From: Treponema sp.
GTDB lineage: Bacteria > Spirochaetota > Spirochaetia > Treponematales > Breznakiellaceae
Direction of reading: 5' to 3'
Length of the DNA: 21,924 nt
Assembly: GCA_031273185.1 (NCBI GenBank)
Contig: JAISSG010000072.1
Location: forward strand, 1-21,924
A model generated the notes under the pieces. The model was not told the DNA's origin. It did no database searches and was given only the letters and a program-made list of their open reading frames with translations. A program made the translations under genes and the position numbers. Shown here piece by piece: positions 7,642-14,589 of this stretch (position 1 is its first letter; each line of letters starts with the position of its first letter).

Positions 7642-7670
7642 AATATGGCATATCCGTTTCCGCCTGTCAA
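7642..7670 (-). promoter_or_regulatory. Sigma70-type promoter of B12 radical SAM operon
   Basis: On the minus strand TTGACA (7670-7665) is followed by a 17-bp spacer and CATATT (7647-7642). The upstream in-frame ATG at 7651 falls within this promoter, which supports the ATG at 7624 as the start. Confidence 0.55.
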
Positions 7671-7743
7671 CCGCCCGCGTTGCCCCGTGTCGCCTCGTAA
7701 CGGGCCTGCCGCAACCGCGCCGTGAAGCGCATCGTGATGCGCG

Positions 7744-7772
7744 TTGCAAAAATCGCGGCTTTGGCGTACAAT
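7744..7772 (+). promoter_or_regulatory. Sigma70-type promoter of dapA, leaderless geometry
   Basis: TTGCAA (7744-7749), a 17-bp spacer and TACAAT (7767-7772) form a good promoter. Only 7 nt separate the -10 box from the ATG at 7780, so the predicted transcript would begin at or beside the start codon. Confidence 0.6.
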
Positions 7773-7779
7773 CGGTGAC

Positions 7780-8682
7780 ATGGCAGAGTTTCGCGGCGCG
7801 TTTACGGCGCTTATCACCCCGATGAAGGATTCCGGCGAGGTTGATTACGAGGGCTACAGCCGTTTTATCGATTTTCAGATAGCGGAAGGAATCGACGGCA
7901 TTGTCCCGCTGGGAACCACCGGCGAAACCCCCACCCTTGACGAGGCCGAGGAAGACAAGCTGATCGGGATTGCCGTGGAGACCGTCAAGAAGCGGGTTCC
8001 CATCATCGTGGGGACCGGCTCGAACGATACCAGGCACGTGATGAAGTACACCGAGAGGGCCAGGCGCATGGGCGCCGATGCCGCGCTGGTCGTCACGCCC
8101 TACTACAACAAGCCGAACGACGACGGCCTGTTCCGGCATTTTGAGGCCGCCGCTTCCGTGGGCATCCCGGTCATCGCGTACAACATCGGCTCGCGCACGG
8201 GGCGGAACATCCAGACCCCGCTGCTGGAGAAAATTTCCCGCATACCGGGCATAATCGGAGTGAAGGAAGCGTCGGGCGACATCAACCAGATGGGCGACGT
8301 TATCCGCGAGATCGCCCTGCCCCGCAAAGCCGAGGGCAAGGACTTTTGGGTGCTGTCCGGCGACGACTCCATGACGCTGCCCCTTGCGGCTCTGGGCGGC
8401 GATGGAATTATCTCGGTCATTGCCAACGCGGTGCCGGCAAAGGTAAAAGCCCTTGCCGCTGCCTGCCTTGCCGGGGATTTGGGGAAGGCCAGGGAAATTC
8501 ATTTTGAGTTGCTTCCCTTTGTAAAAGCGGCCTTTGTGGAGACCAACCCCGTCCCCATCAAGCAGGCGGTGAACTGGCTTGGCCTCCCCGCCGGGCCCGT
8601 CCGCCTGCCGCTGGGCAAGCTTTCGCCTGCAAGCGAGGCGGCGCTGAAAAAGGCAATGGTCGATTTAGGGCTGATCAAGTAG
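7780..8682 (+). CDS. dapA: 4-hydroxy-tetrahydrodipicolinate synthase
   Basis: A 300-residue TIM-barrel lyase that condenses pyruvate with aspartate semialdehyde, the first committed step of diaminopimelate and lysine synthesis, in the cytosol. All key residues are visible: the GTTGE loop at 45-49, Y108 in TPYYNKP, Y134 in IAYNIGSRTGRN with R140, and the Schiff-base lysine K162 in IGVKEASG. Length matches the family. The ATG at 7780 is preferred because the promoter boxes occupy the sequence upstream, leaving a TTG at 7744 outside the transcript. No Shine-Dalgarno is needed or seen. It is transcribed separately from the asd operon 720 bp downstream, with a lipoprotein gene on the other strand between them. 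A hairpin overlaps its stop codon. Confidence 0.95.
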   Translation: MAEFRGAFTALITPMKDSGEVDYEGYSRFIDFQIAEGIDGIVPLGTTGETPTLDEAEEDKLIGIAVETVKKRVPIIVGTGSNDTRHVMKYTERARRMGADAALVVTPYYNKPNDDGLFRHFEAAASVGIPVIAYNIGSRTGRNIQTPLLEKISRIPGIIGVKEASGDINQMGDVIREIALPRKAEGKDFWVLSGDDSMTLPLAALGGDGIISVIANAVPAKVKALAAACLAGDLGKAREIHFELLPFVKAAFVETNPVPIKQAVNWLGLPAGPVRLPLGKLSPASEAALKKAMVDLGLIK

Positions 8683-8696
8683 CCTGGCTGCTACTT
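8677..8696. terminator. Bidirectional hairpin overlapping the dapA stop codon
   Basis: AAGTAGC (8677-8683) pairs perfectly with GCTACTT (8690-8696) around a six-base loop. The stem includes the TAG stop of dapA and fills most of the 22-bp gap to the convergent lipoprotein gene. No U-tract follows. Confidence 0.5.
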
Positions 8697-8704
8697 CCTG
8701 GGTG

Positions 8705-9166
8705 TTAACTTGTTTGCCTTGTTAGTGGCATGAAGGCTATTCTGTTGTCATCTTCGGGACATGCTATGGGGAAAGGCGGTTGATCGTATATCGCAATCCC
8801 CCATATATTGTTGCTGGTTTTGGCACAAGCGAGGGAATAATGGATTCCCGGATCAAGCGTATACTTGAATGAAACATCCTTGGCGAAAAAACGCTCGTTG
8901 CCGTCCGTCCAGTTAATATCCAGCGTGAATTTCGCTTCGCCGGGCGGAAGGGTCACGTCACGCCATGTTGAAGCGGAATTGCCCAGTATCTTTTTTGCCG
9001 GTACGGGAGTCCCGTTGTATATGGTCACCTCAAGCCCGTGGTAAAAAAACAGGCGGCTTGACTCCGCTTCGGGCAGGCTATCGTCAAGAACCACCGGCGG
9101 CGTAGCGCAGGTCCTTAACACCAGCAAGGCGCAAACCGCGCTAAGTACCACCGCTATTTTTTTCAT
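8705..9166 (-). CDS. Putative lipoprotein, unknown function
   Basis: A 153-residue exported protein. MKKIAVVLSAVCALLVLRTC forms a basic start and hydrophobic core ending at C20 (LRTC, a relaxed spirochete lipobox), so it is probably a lipoprotein. The remainder is beta-rich (FYHGLEVTIYNGTPVPAKKIL, EAKFTLDINW, HYSLACAKTS) and resembles no family I can name. The frame stays open upstream through the heptanucleotide repeat, but ATG 9166 is the right start: GGAGGT lies 8 nt before it and the signal sequence begins there. It faces away from asd and converges on dapA. A promoter is visible at 9194-9222. Confidence 0.72.
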   Translation of the reverse strand: MKKIAVVLSAVCALLVLRTCATPPVVLDDSLPEAESSRLFFYHGLEVTIYNGTPVPAKKILGNSASTWRDVTLPPGEAKFTLDINWTDGNERFFAKDVSFKYTLDPGIHYSLACAKTSNNIWGIAIYDQPPFPIACPEDDNRIAFMPLTRQTS

Positions 9167-9193
9167 TACAGCACACCTCCGTTGTATAACTAA

Positions 9194-9222
9194 AATATAC
9201 GAACACACTCCCCGCAAGGCAA
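9194..9222 (-). promoter_or_regulatory. Promoter of the small lipoprotein gene
   Basis: On the minus strand TTGCCT (9222-9217), a 17-bp spacer and TATATT (9199-9194) form a plausible sigma70 promoter. The leader of about 20 nt contains the GGAGGT ribosome binding site. Confidence 0.45.
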
Positions 9223-9277
9223 ATTTTTCCCGTGCCGCCTTTGTTGCATACGGCGGCATTTGTTTGGGCTCTTGCCA

Positions 9278-9368
9278 CTCCCCACTCCCCGTTCCCCGTT
9301 CCCCGTTCCCCGTTCCCCATTCCCCACTCCTCATTCTCCATTCCCCCCTCCCCATTCCCTATCCCCCA
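9278..9368. repeat. Heptanucleotide tandem repeat, 13 units, upstream of asd
   Basis: Thirteen contiguous 7-bp units follow the pattern YTCCCCR, with TTCCCCG repeated three times in a row and point variants at the right end. It lies between the divergent lipoprotein and asd genes. The -35 position of the asd promoter falls within its last units. The unit equals CCCCRYT, close to the cyanobacterial STRR1 heptamer CCCCART. A second tract of the same type is found inside the lysA-like gene. Confidence 0.9.
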
Positions 9369-9375
9369 CAATATT

Positions 9376-9384
9376 TGCTATCAT
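9376..9384 (+). promoter_or_regulatory. Extended -10 promoter of asd operon
   Basis: TGC TATCAT at 9376-9384 reads as an extended -10 box just downstream of the heptamer tract. The -35 position is C-rich repeat sequence. The short leader would hold the AGGAGA ribosome binding site at 9392-9397. Confidence 0.4.
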
Positions 9385-9402
9385 TCGACCCAGGAGAAGA
9401 TA

Positions 9403-10503
9403 ATGGCAAAGATACCGGTCGGCGTGTTGGGAGCGACGGGCATGGTGGGGCAGAACTATATCACCCTGCTCAATAACCACCCCTGGTTCGAGGTGCGCTA
9501 CGTCGCGGCCTCGCCACGGAGCGCCGGGAAAAAATACGCGCAGGCGGTCGCCGGACGCTGGCAGCTTGCGGCAACCTACGCCCCCCATGTCGGGGAGCTT
9601 GTCGTCGGGGATGCCAACGACGTTGGCGCGGCATCTGCGGCGCACAAGCGGGGTGACTGCGCCTTCGTGTTTTCCGCGCTGGAGATGGGCAAGGACGAGA
9701 CCCGCGCCCTTGAGGAAGCGTATGCCGCAGCGGGCATTCCGATTATTTCCAACGCCTCGGCGCACCGATGGACCGCCGACGTGCCGGTGCTTATCGGCGA
9801 GGTGAACCCCCACCACGCGGACATCATCCCCATGCAGAAAAAGGCCCGGGGCTGGGACAAGGGCTTTATCGCGGTAAAACCCAACTGCTCGATACAGAGC
9901 TACATGATCCCCCTGCACGCCCTCGCGCAGGCAGGGTACCCGGCGCAGCGGCTCATCGTTACCACCATGCAGGCGGTTTCCGGCGCGGGCTACCCCGGCG
10001 TGCCAAGCCTCGACATCATCGACAACATCGTCCCCTACATCGGCGGCGAGGAGGAAAAGTCCGAAACGGAGCCGCTGAAAATCTTTGGGACGATTGCTGA
10101 CGGCGTGTTCAAAAACGCGGATCTGCCGAAAATTTCCGCGGCCTGCAACCGGGTGCCGGTTGTTGACGGGCATATCGCCTGCGTCAGCCTGGAGTTCGGC
10201 GAGAAAAAACCTTCTATCGACGAGATAAAAAACATCTGGGCAACGTTTCAGGCGCTGCCCCAACAGATGGATTTTCCCTCGGCACCCAAGCCGCCGATTG
10301 TCTACCGGGAAGAGGACAACCGTCCCCAGCCCCGCAAGGACCGCGACGTTGGCGGGGCGATGGCGGTGGTGATCGGCAGGCTACGCCCCTGCAAGGTGTT
10401 CGACATCCGCTTCACCGCATTTTCGCATAACACGGTGCGGGGCGCGGCGGGCGGCGGCATTCTCAACGCGGAACTGCTGAAGCACAAGGGGTATTTGGGT
10501 TAA
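9403..10503 (+). CDS. asd: Aspartate-semialdehyde dehydrogenase (archaeal/fungal-type)
   Basis: A 366-residue enzyme that reduces aspartyl phosphate with NADPH to aspartate semialdehyde, the substrate of DapA. GATGMVGQ at 10-17 is the nucleotide-binding loop. C162 in KPNCSIQSY is the catalytic cysteine, and H257 in VDGHIACVSLEF is the likely catalytic base. The PNCS context and overall pattern fit the archaeal/fungal branch rather than the E. coli type. The frame extends upstream through the heptamer repeat, but ATG 9403 has AGGAGA 5 nt before it and begins the conserved domain. It heads an operon with the lysA-like and dapL genes, with gaps of 10 and 13 nt. Confidence 0.93.
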   Translation: MAKIPVGVLGATGMVGQNYITLLNNHPWFEVRYVAASPRSAGKKYAQAVAGRWQLAATYAPHVGELVVGDANDVGAASAAHKRGDCAFVFSALEMGKDETRALEEAYAAAGIPIISNASAHRWTADVPVLIGEVNPHHADIIPMQKKARGWDKGFIAVKPNCSIQSYMIPLHALAQAGYPAQRLIVTTMQAVSGAGYPGVPSLDIIDNIVPYIGGEEEKSETEPLKIFGTIADGVFKNADLPKISAACNRVPVVDGHIACVSLEFGEKKPSIDEIKNIWATFQALPQQMDFPSAPKPPIVYREEDNRPQPRKDRDVGGAMAVVIGRLRPCKVFDIRFTAFSHNTVRGAAGGGILNAELLKHKGYLG

Positions 10504-10513
10504 TGGAGATTAT

Positions 10514-11863
10514 ATGAGCGAAAAACATTTCCCCCTGACCAGGGCCGATCTTGAACGGCTGGCGCAAACTTACCCAACACCCTTTTACCTTTACGACGAG
10601 CGGGGCATTGTCGAAAACGCCCGCAGGATTAAAGCGGCGTTTTCGGTTTTTCCCGGCTACAAACAGCACTTTGCGGTAAAGGCCCTGCCCAATCCCTTCA
10701 TCCTCAAACTGCTCGCCGCCGAGGGCCTTGGCGCGGACTGCTCAAGTTATGCGGAATTGCTCCTCGCGCAAATGGCGGGCATAGCGGGCGAGGACATCAT
10801 GTTCTCCTCCAACGAAACCCCGGCGCGGGAGTACGAACTGGCAAAGCAGCTTGGCGCGGTGATCAATCTGGACGATTACACCCACATCGAATTTCTGGAA
10901 AAGACCGCCGGATTGCCCCGGCTTATTTCCTGCCGCTACAACCCCGGCCCGCTCAAGGAGGGCAACGCGATCATCGGCAAGCCGGAGGAGGCAAAGTACG
11001 GCTTTACCCGCGAGCAGCTTATCGACGGCTACAAACTGCTCAAGGCAAAAGGCGTGTCGCGTTTTGGCCTGCACGTCATGGTCGCTTCCAACGAACTCAG
11101 CCTGGACTACCATCTTGAGACCGGCAAACTCCTTTTTGAGCTTGCTATGGAAATAAAGGCAAAGTGCGGCGTCAGCCTTGAGTTCGTTAACCTCGGCGGC
11201 GGCCTGGGGATTCCCTACCGGCCCGAGCAGGCGGCGGTAAGCTGGGAAGCCCTCGCCAGCGGTTTGCGAAAGCTCTACGATGAAATCATTGTGAAGGGCG
11301 GGCTTGACGGCATGGCAATTCACACCGAGTACGGGCGGCCAATTACCGGGCCCTACGGCTGGCTGGTGGCGCGGGCGATTCACAAAAAGGAAATTTACCG
11401 CAATTACATCGGCCTTGACGCATGCATGGCCGACCTTATGCGCCCCGCCCTGTACGGCGCGTATCATCACATCACCATACCGGGAAAGGAAACCGCCCCG
11501 TTAAGCGAAACCTATGACGTTGTGGGAAGCCTCTGCGAGAACAACGACAAGTTTGCCATACAGCGCAAACTGCCGAAGATCAAAACCTCAGCGGAAGCCC
11601 TGATAAAAACCGCCGCCCCAGTCCCCGATCCCCCGTCCCCGATCCCCAGTCCCCAGTCCCCACTCCCCCCCCCCGGCGACTTTGTGGGGGTCCACGACGC
11701 GGGGGCGCACGGCAGGGCGGTGGGCTTCAACTACAACGGCAAGCTCCGTTGCGGCGAACTGCTGTTGCGGCAGGACGGATCGGTCGTGCAGATACGCCGG
11801 GCGGAAACCGTGGAAGATTATTTTGCGACGCTTGACATAGCAAGCCTGAAAAATTTTTGTTAA
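10514..11863 (+). CDS. lysA: Diaminopimelate decarboxylase-like protein with repeat-derived insertion
   Basis: A 449-residue PLP enzyme of the ornithine/diaminopimelate decarboxylase fold III. In the DAP pathway it would convert meso-DAP to lysine. K56 in HFAVKAL binds PLP, GGGLGIPY (228-235) contacts its phosphate, EYGRP (272-276) is conserved, and C341 in GSLCENND is the catalytic cysteine from the partner subunit. Between RKLPKI (351-356) and GDFVGVHDAGAHG (388-400), which sit next to each other in ordinary family members, lie about 31 extra residues rich in proline and serine. They are encoded partly by a heptamer repeat and a C10 run. The start at 10514 has GGAG nearby. Enzyme specificity within the family is inferred from the neighbours. 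Confidence 0.86.
   Translation: MSEKHFPLTRADLERLAQTYPTPFYLYDERGIVENARRIKAAFSVFPGYKQHFAVKALPNPFILKLLAAEGLGADCSSYAELLLAQMAGIAGEDIMFSSNETPAREYELAKQLGAVINLDDYTHIEFLEKTAGLPRLISCRYNPGPLKEGNAIIGKPEEAKYGFTREQLIDGYKLLKAKGVSRFGLHVMVASNELSLDYHLETGKLLFELAMEIKAKCGVSLEFVNLGGGLGIPYRPEQAAVSWEALASGLRKLYDEIIVKGGLDGMAIHTEYGRPITGPYGWLVARAIHKKEIYRNYIGLDACMADLMRPALYGAYHHITIPGKETAPLSETYDVVGSLCENNDKFAIQRKLPKIKTSAEALIKTAAPVPDPPSPIPSPQSPLPPPGDFVGVHDAGAHGRAVGFNYNGKLRCGELLLRQDGSVVQIRRAETVEDYFATLDIASLKNFC
11621..11674 (+). repeat. Heptanucleotide repeat and C10 tract inside the lysA-like gene
   Basis: Seven 7-bp units (GTCCCCG, ATCCCCC, GTCCCCG, ATCCCCA, GTCCCCA twice, CTCCCCC) at 11621-11669 run into a run of ten C at 11665-11674. 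They are translated as a proline/serine-rich segment. The unit is the same family as the tract before asd. Seven units make 49 bp, so the reading frame depends on the copy number and on flanking bases. Confidence 0.9.
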
Positions 11864-11876
11864 TAAGGAAAGAACA

Positions 11877-13076
11877 ATGCGACGAAACCCTTGTATAGCC
11901 AACATAAGAGCCGGATACCTTTTCCCCGAAATCGCCAAGCGGCGGCGGGAATACGCTACTGCCCATCCAGATGCAAAGATCATCAGCCTGGGGGTGGGGA
12001 ACACCACCGAGCCGATTCTGCCCCACATCAACGACGGGCTTGTGGACGGGGCAAGGCGGCTTGGCACCGTGGAAGGCTACTCTGGCTATCAGGACGAGGG
12101 GCTGCTTGAACTGCGGCAGAGAATATCGGCGGTGTTTTACGGCGGCAAATTTACCGCAAATGAAATTTTTATTTCCGACGGGGCCAAGTGCGACATCGGC
12201 AGATTGCAGTTGCTGTTCGGCGCGGGAACCAAAGCGGTGGTTCAGGACCCCTCGTACCCCGTATACGTTGACGGCTCTGTGATGGTAGGCGCCGCCGGTG
12301 GTGCGGCAAAAAGCGGCTACGAGGGCATCGTCTACCTCCCCTGCACGGCGGCAAACGGCTACTTCCCCGACCTTTCGCTGATCCCCCCGAAAAGCCTTGT
12401 CTATTTCTGTTCGCCGAACAACCCCACCGGCGCGGTTGCTACCAGGGAACAGCTTACCGCACTGGTGCAAGCGGCCACCGAAAAAGGTGCAATCATTATC
12501 TTTGACGCGGCGTACAGCGAATTCATCCGCGACCCGGCGCTTCCCAAAAGCATTTTTGAAATTGAAGGTGCGCGGCACTGCGCCATCGAGGTTAACTCGT
12601 TTTCCAAAACCGCCGGTTTTACCGGTGTGCGTTTGGGCTGGACGGTGGTTCCGGCGGAACTGCGCTACGAATCGGGCGAAAGCGTCAACGCTGACTGGGA
12701 CCGTGTTTGCGCGACGATTTTCAACGGCGCTTCCAACATCGCCCAGGCTGGCGGGCTTGCCGCGCTGGGCGACGAGGGCCTCAAGGAAATTCGCAGTCTT
12801 ACCGATTTTTACCTGGGCAACGCCCGCCTGATCCGCGAGGCCCTGCACGGACTGGGCATAAACTGCGTGGGCGGGGACAACTCGCCGTACATCTGGGCCC
12901 ATTTTCCGGGCAGGGATAGCTGGGAAGTTTTCTCCGAAATCCTTGAAAAGTGCCAGGTGGTGACAACCCCCGGCGCGGGGTTTGGCCCGGCGGGCGATGG
13001 CTACGTCAGGTTTTCCGCCTTTGGCCACCGCGCCGACGTGGAGGAAGCCTGCCAGAGACTGCGGCGGTGCCTTTGA
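11877..13076 (+). CDS. dapL: LL-diaminopimelate aminotransferase
   Basis: A 399-residue fold-I PLP aminotransferase. It converts tetrahydrodipicolinate directly to LL-diaminopimelate with glutamate as amino donor, bypassing the succinyl or acetyl branches. K244 in NSFSKTAGFTGVRLGW is the PLP lysine. SPNNPTG, DAAYSEFI and the N-terminal IRAGYLFPEIAKRR and GNTTEPILPH blocks are characteristic of DapL. The start follows AAGGAAAG closely and lies 13 nt after the lysA-like stop. It is the last gene of the asd operon, followed by a hairpin. DapL is known from spirochetes, chlamydiae, cyanobacteria and plants. dapB and dapF are not in this window. Confidence 0.93.
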   Translation: MRRNPCIANIRAGYLFPEIAKRRREYATAHPDAKIISLGVGNTTEPILPHINDGLVDGARRLGTVEGYSGYQDEGLLELRQRISAVFYGGKFTANEIFISDGAKCDIGRLQLLFGAGTKAVVQDPSYPVYVDGSVMVGAAGGAAKSGYEGIVYLPCTAANGYFPDLSLIPPKSLVYFCSPNNPTGAVATREQLTALVQAATEKGAIIIFDAAYSEFIRDPALPKSIFEIEGARHCAIEVNSFSKTAGFTGVRLGWTVVPAELRYESGESVNADWDRVCATIFNGASNIAQAGGLAALGDEGLKEIRSLTDFYLGNARLIREALHGLGINCVGGDNSPYIWAHFPGRDSWEVFSEILEKCQVVTTPGAGFGPAGDGYVRFSAFGHRADVEEACQRLRRCL

Positions 13077-13095
13077 TAGGGGAATTTTATGCTAG

Positions 13096-13127
13096 AGTTG
13101 TTCGGAAACTTCAGTTTCTGGACAACT
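13096..13127 (+). terminator. 14-bp hairpin after dapL
   Basis: AGTTGTTCGGAAAC (13096-13109) pairs with GTTTCTGGACAACT (13114-13127), with two G-U pairs and a TTCA loop. It follows the dapL stop by 19 nt. No U-tract follows, so it may terminate weakly or stabilise the message. Confidence 0.55.
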
Positions 13128-13323
13128 TCCTCCAAAAATCCGCTATTTTGATAACCGCATAGCCTCCCATAACGGCAAAAACCTAAAACCGCTGTTGCGG
13201 CACCCAAAACCATGCCGAATCGCTGTTGGGGCATGCAAAATTCCCCGGATTCCAGGAAGGAGGTGCCAATCGGCGTTCTCGCTTTCGTTCGCGTGCTTGT
13301 TGTGTAAAACCCCCTGATTTCAC
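13128..13323. other. Intergenic region with imperfect 20-bp direct repeats
   Basis: No gene is supported in the gap between dapL and the lipoprotein. Two 20-bp copies, 13190-13209 and 13221-13240, match at 17 of 20 positions (CGCTGTTG...GGCA..CAAAA) with a 31-bp period. A long open frame on the minus strand crosses the region but lacks codon bias, a family match and a ribosome binding site. Confidence 0.5.
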
Positions 13324-13352
13324 TTGAAAGGTTACCGTAGGCGTGGTATAAT
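13324..13352 (+). promoter_or_regulatory. Strong sigma70-type promoter of lipoprotein operon
   Basis: TTGAAA (13324-13329), a 17-bp spacer and a perfect TATAAT (13347-13352) make this the best promoter in the window. Transcription would start near 13359 and give a leader of about 57 nt with AAAGGAG before the ATG at 13416. Confidence 0.75.
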
Positions 13353-13415
13353 GGAACGCAGGGCGTAGCCCCGAAAACTCCGAACAAGGAGACAAGAAGT
13401 TTAAAGGAGATGTCT

Positions 13416-14477
13416 ATGAAAAAGATCAACTTCGCGGCGGCAGCCGTACTGCTGGCGGCGATACTGGCAGCCTGCAACGCGTTCCCTCCCGATGAGGTGG
13501 GTAACCCGCCAGTGTATTACGATGACAATGGCCGACAATTGGTGGAGGTGTCCATCGGAGCTGTAGGGGCCGCCCGTTCCCTTGTTGCCACCGCGGCGCC
13601 GGGCAACGCCTATTACTTTGAAGTGGTATTCTATGATGTGGTCAACACAAAGTACTACCGTAGGGCATGGATGCGGACACCAGATCCGGTTACTATAAGA
13701 ATCCCGCCGCTTAAGTATAACAACGACTTGGAGGGCAAAGCGGTGTTGTTTGCCGGAGCAAAAGTCAACGGGGTTAATGTCCTCCTTGCCATCGGTAAAA
13801 TATCTACTGGTACCGCCAATGTTACCGCCAGCACCACCAGCATAACCTTTGAGATGTCCGCGTTAAACGCCGTGCTGGATGCAAATGACTGGGCTTCTTG
13901 CCCGCTTGAATTTACCTCCGGTAGTAGCCAGCTGGGGCATAAGACTTTCTCATCAGAAAGCCTTCCGATTTTTGAACTTGACTCAGATGAGACGATAGTA
14001 GCCACGTATACCATTGGTCTTGTAGGAACGGTAACTTCCTGGGCTCCGTTTGCCGGCCTGGTAGTACTGAGAGATTTCGGCACAGTATCTATACAAGGGG
14101 CCACAGACTTGGCAATAGCCACCGGCCACCGGGATTTAACCTCCGACATAAACTCGACAATCGACAATGTCACCCCAGACAACAGTTCACCTCCCATTTC
14201 CTTTGGTGGTACAATCGGGTTTGAGTTTGATACAGCAACTGCCAGTGGCCTGGCCCTGCTTACCTTTAGTTTCCCGGTTAGCGCCATTGCCACGGACACG
14301 TTAGCAATTACTCCTGAACCCTGGGTCATTCGGAACGGGTTCTACAATGCCCTCGGCGACATTGACAACGGCTCGGGAACTTCCCTCAACGGCGGTATCC
14401 TGCTTGGCATAGGCGAATATGATTCTCCCAATGATGGCAATGTTGGGGTCACCATTGGGAACGACCTGTACCCGTAG
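13416..14477 (+). CDS. Putative lipoprotein, unknown function
   Basis: A 353-residue lipoprotein. MKKINFAAAAVLLAAILAAC is a clean signal with lipobox LAAC and C20 as the lipidated residue. The mature part is threonine/serine/glycine-rich with many predicted strands (AYYFEVVFYDV, VTIRIPPLKY, ISFGGTIGFEF), which suggests an extended extracellular or periplasmic beta fold. I recognise no domain. ATG 13416 is preferred over ATG 13410 because AGGAG lies 6 nt before it. Base composition is noticeably richer in A+T and less biased than the neighbouring metabolic genes. A strong promoter and long leader suggest high expression. The hairpin at 14512 separates it from the next lipoprotein gene. Confidence 0.75.
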   Translation: MKKINFAAAAVLLAAILAACNAFPPDEVGNPPVYYDDNGRQLVEVSIGAVGAARSLVATAAPGNAYYFEVVFYDVVNTKYYRRAWMRTPDPVTIRIPPLKYNNDLEGKAVLFAGAKVNGVNVLLAIGKISTGTANVTASTTSITFEMSALNAVLDANDWASCPLEFTSGSSQLGHKTFSSESLPIFELDSDETIVATYTIGLVGTVTSWAPFAGLVVLRDFGTVSIQGATDLAIATGHRDLTSDINSTIDNVTPDNSSPPISFGGTIGFEFDTATASGLALLTFSFPVSAIATDTLAITPEPWVIRNGFYNALGDIDNGSGTSLNGGILLGIGEYDSPNDGNVGVTIGNDLYP

Positions 14478-14511
14478 CTAACGTGTTGTTCTGGTAAGGC
14501 ATTTGCATCGG

Positions 14512-14551
14512 GGCACATACCCGCACACCCCAAAGGGTGGGGGGATGTGCC
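14512..14551 (+). terminator. Strong G/C hairpin after the first lipoprotein gene
   Basis: GGCACAT (14512-14518) pairs with ATGTGCC (14545-14551). An inner CACCC-CAAA-GGGTG stem (14526-14539) lengthens it. No U-tract follows immediately. It may end or attenuate transcription before the next gene. Confidence 0.6.
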
Positions 14552-14589
14552 TCTTGCATACTCTTAAAAACTAAACAAGGATGGGCGGT

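Noticed and set aside
9167..9355. N-terminal extension of the small lipoprotein through the heptamer repeat
   Set aside because: It would encode only Gly/Glu/Trp repeats. The signal sequence and GGAGGT site place the start at 9166.
9278..9368. CRISPR array
   Set aside because: Units are 7 bp and contiguous, with no spacers and no cas genes nearby.
9232..9402. N-terminal extension of Asd through the heptamer repeat
   Set aside because: It would encode Pro/Ser/Phe repeats. The conserved nucleotide-binding domain starts at ATG 9403 with its own ribosome binding site.
11727..13028. A 433-codon open frame on the minus strand
   Set aside because: It is the antisense shadow of dapL and the end of the lysA-like gene, with no recognisable domain.
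13001..13477. A 158-codon minus-strand frame across the dapL to lipoprotein gap
   Set aside because: It overlaps the end of dapL and the start of the lipoprotein gene and has no ribosome binding site or family features; the gap holds a hairpin, repeats and a strong plus-strand promoter instead.
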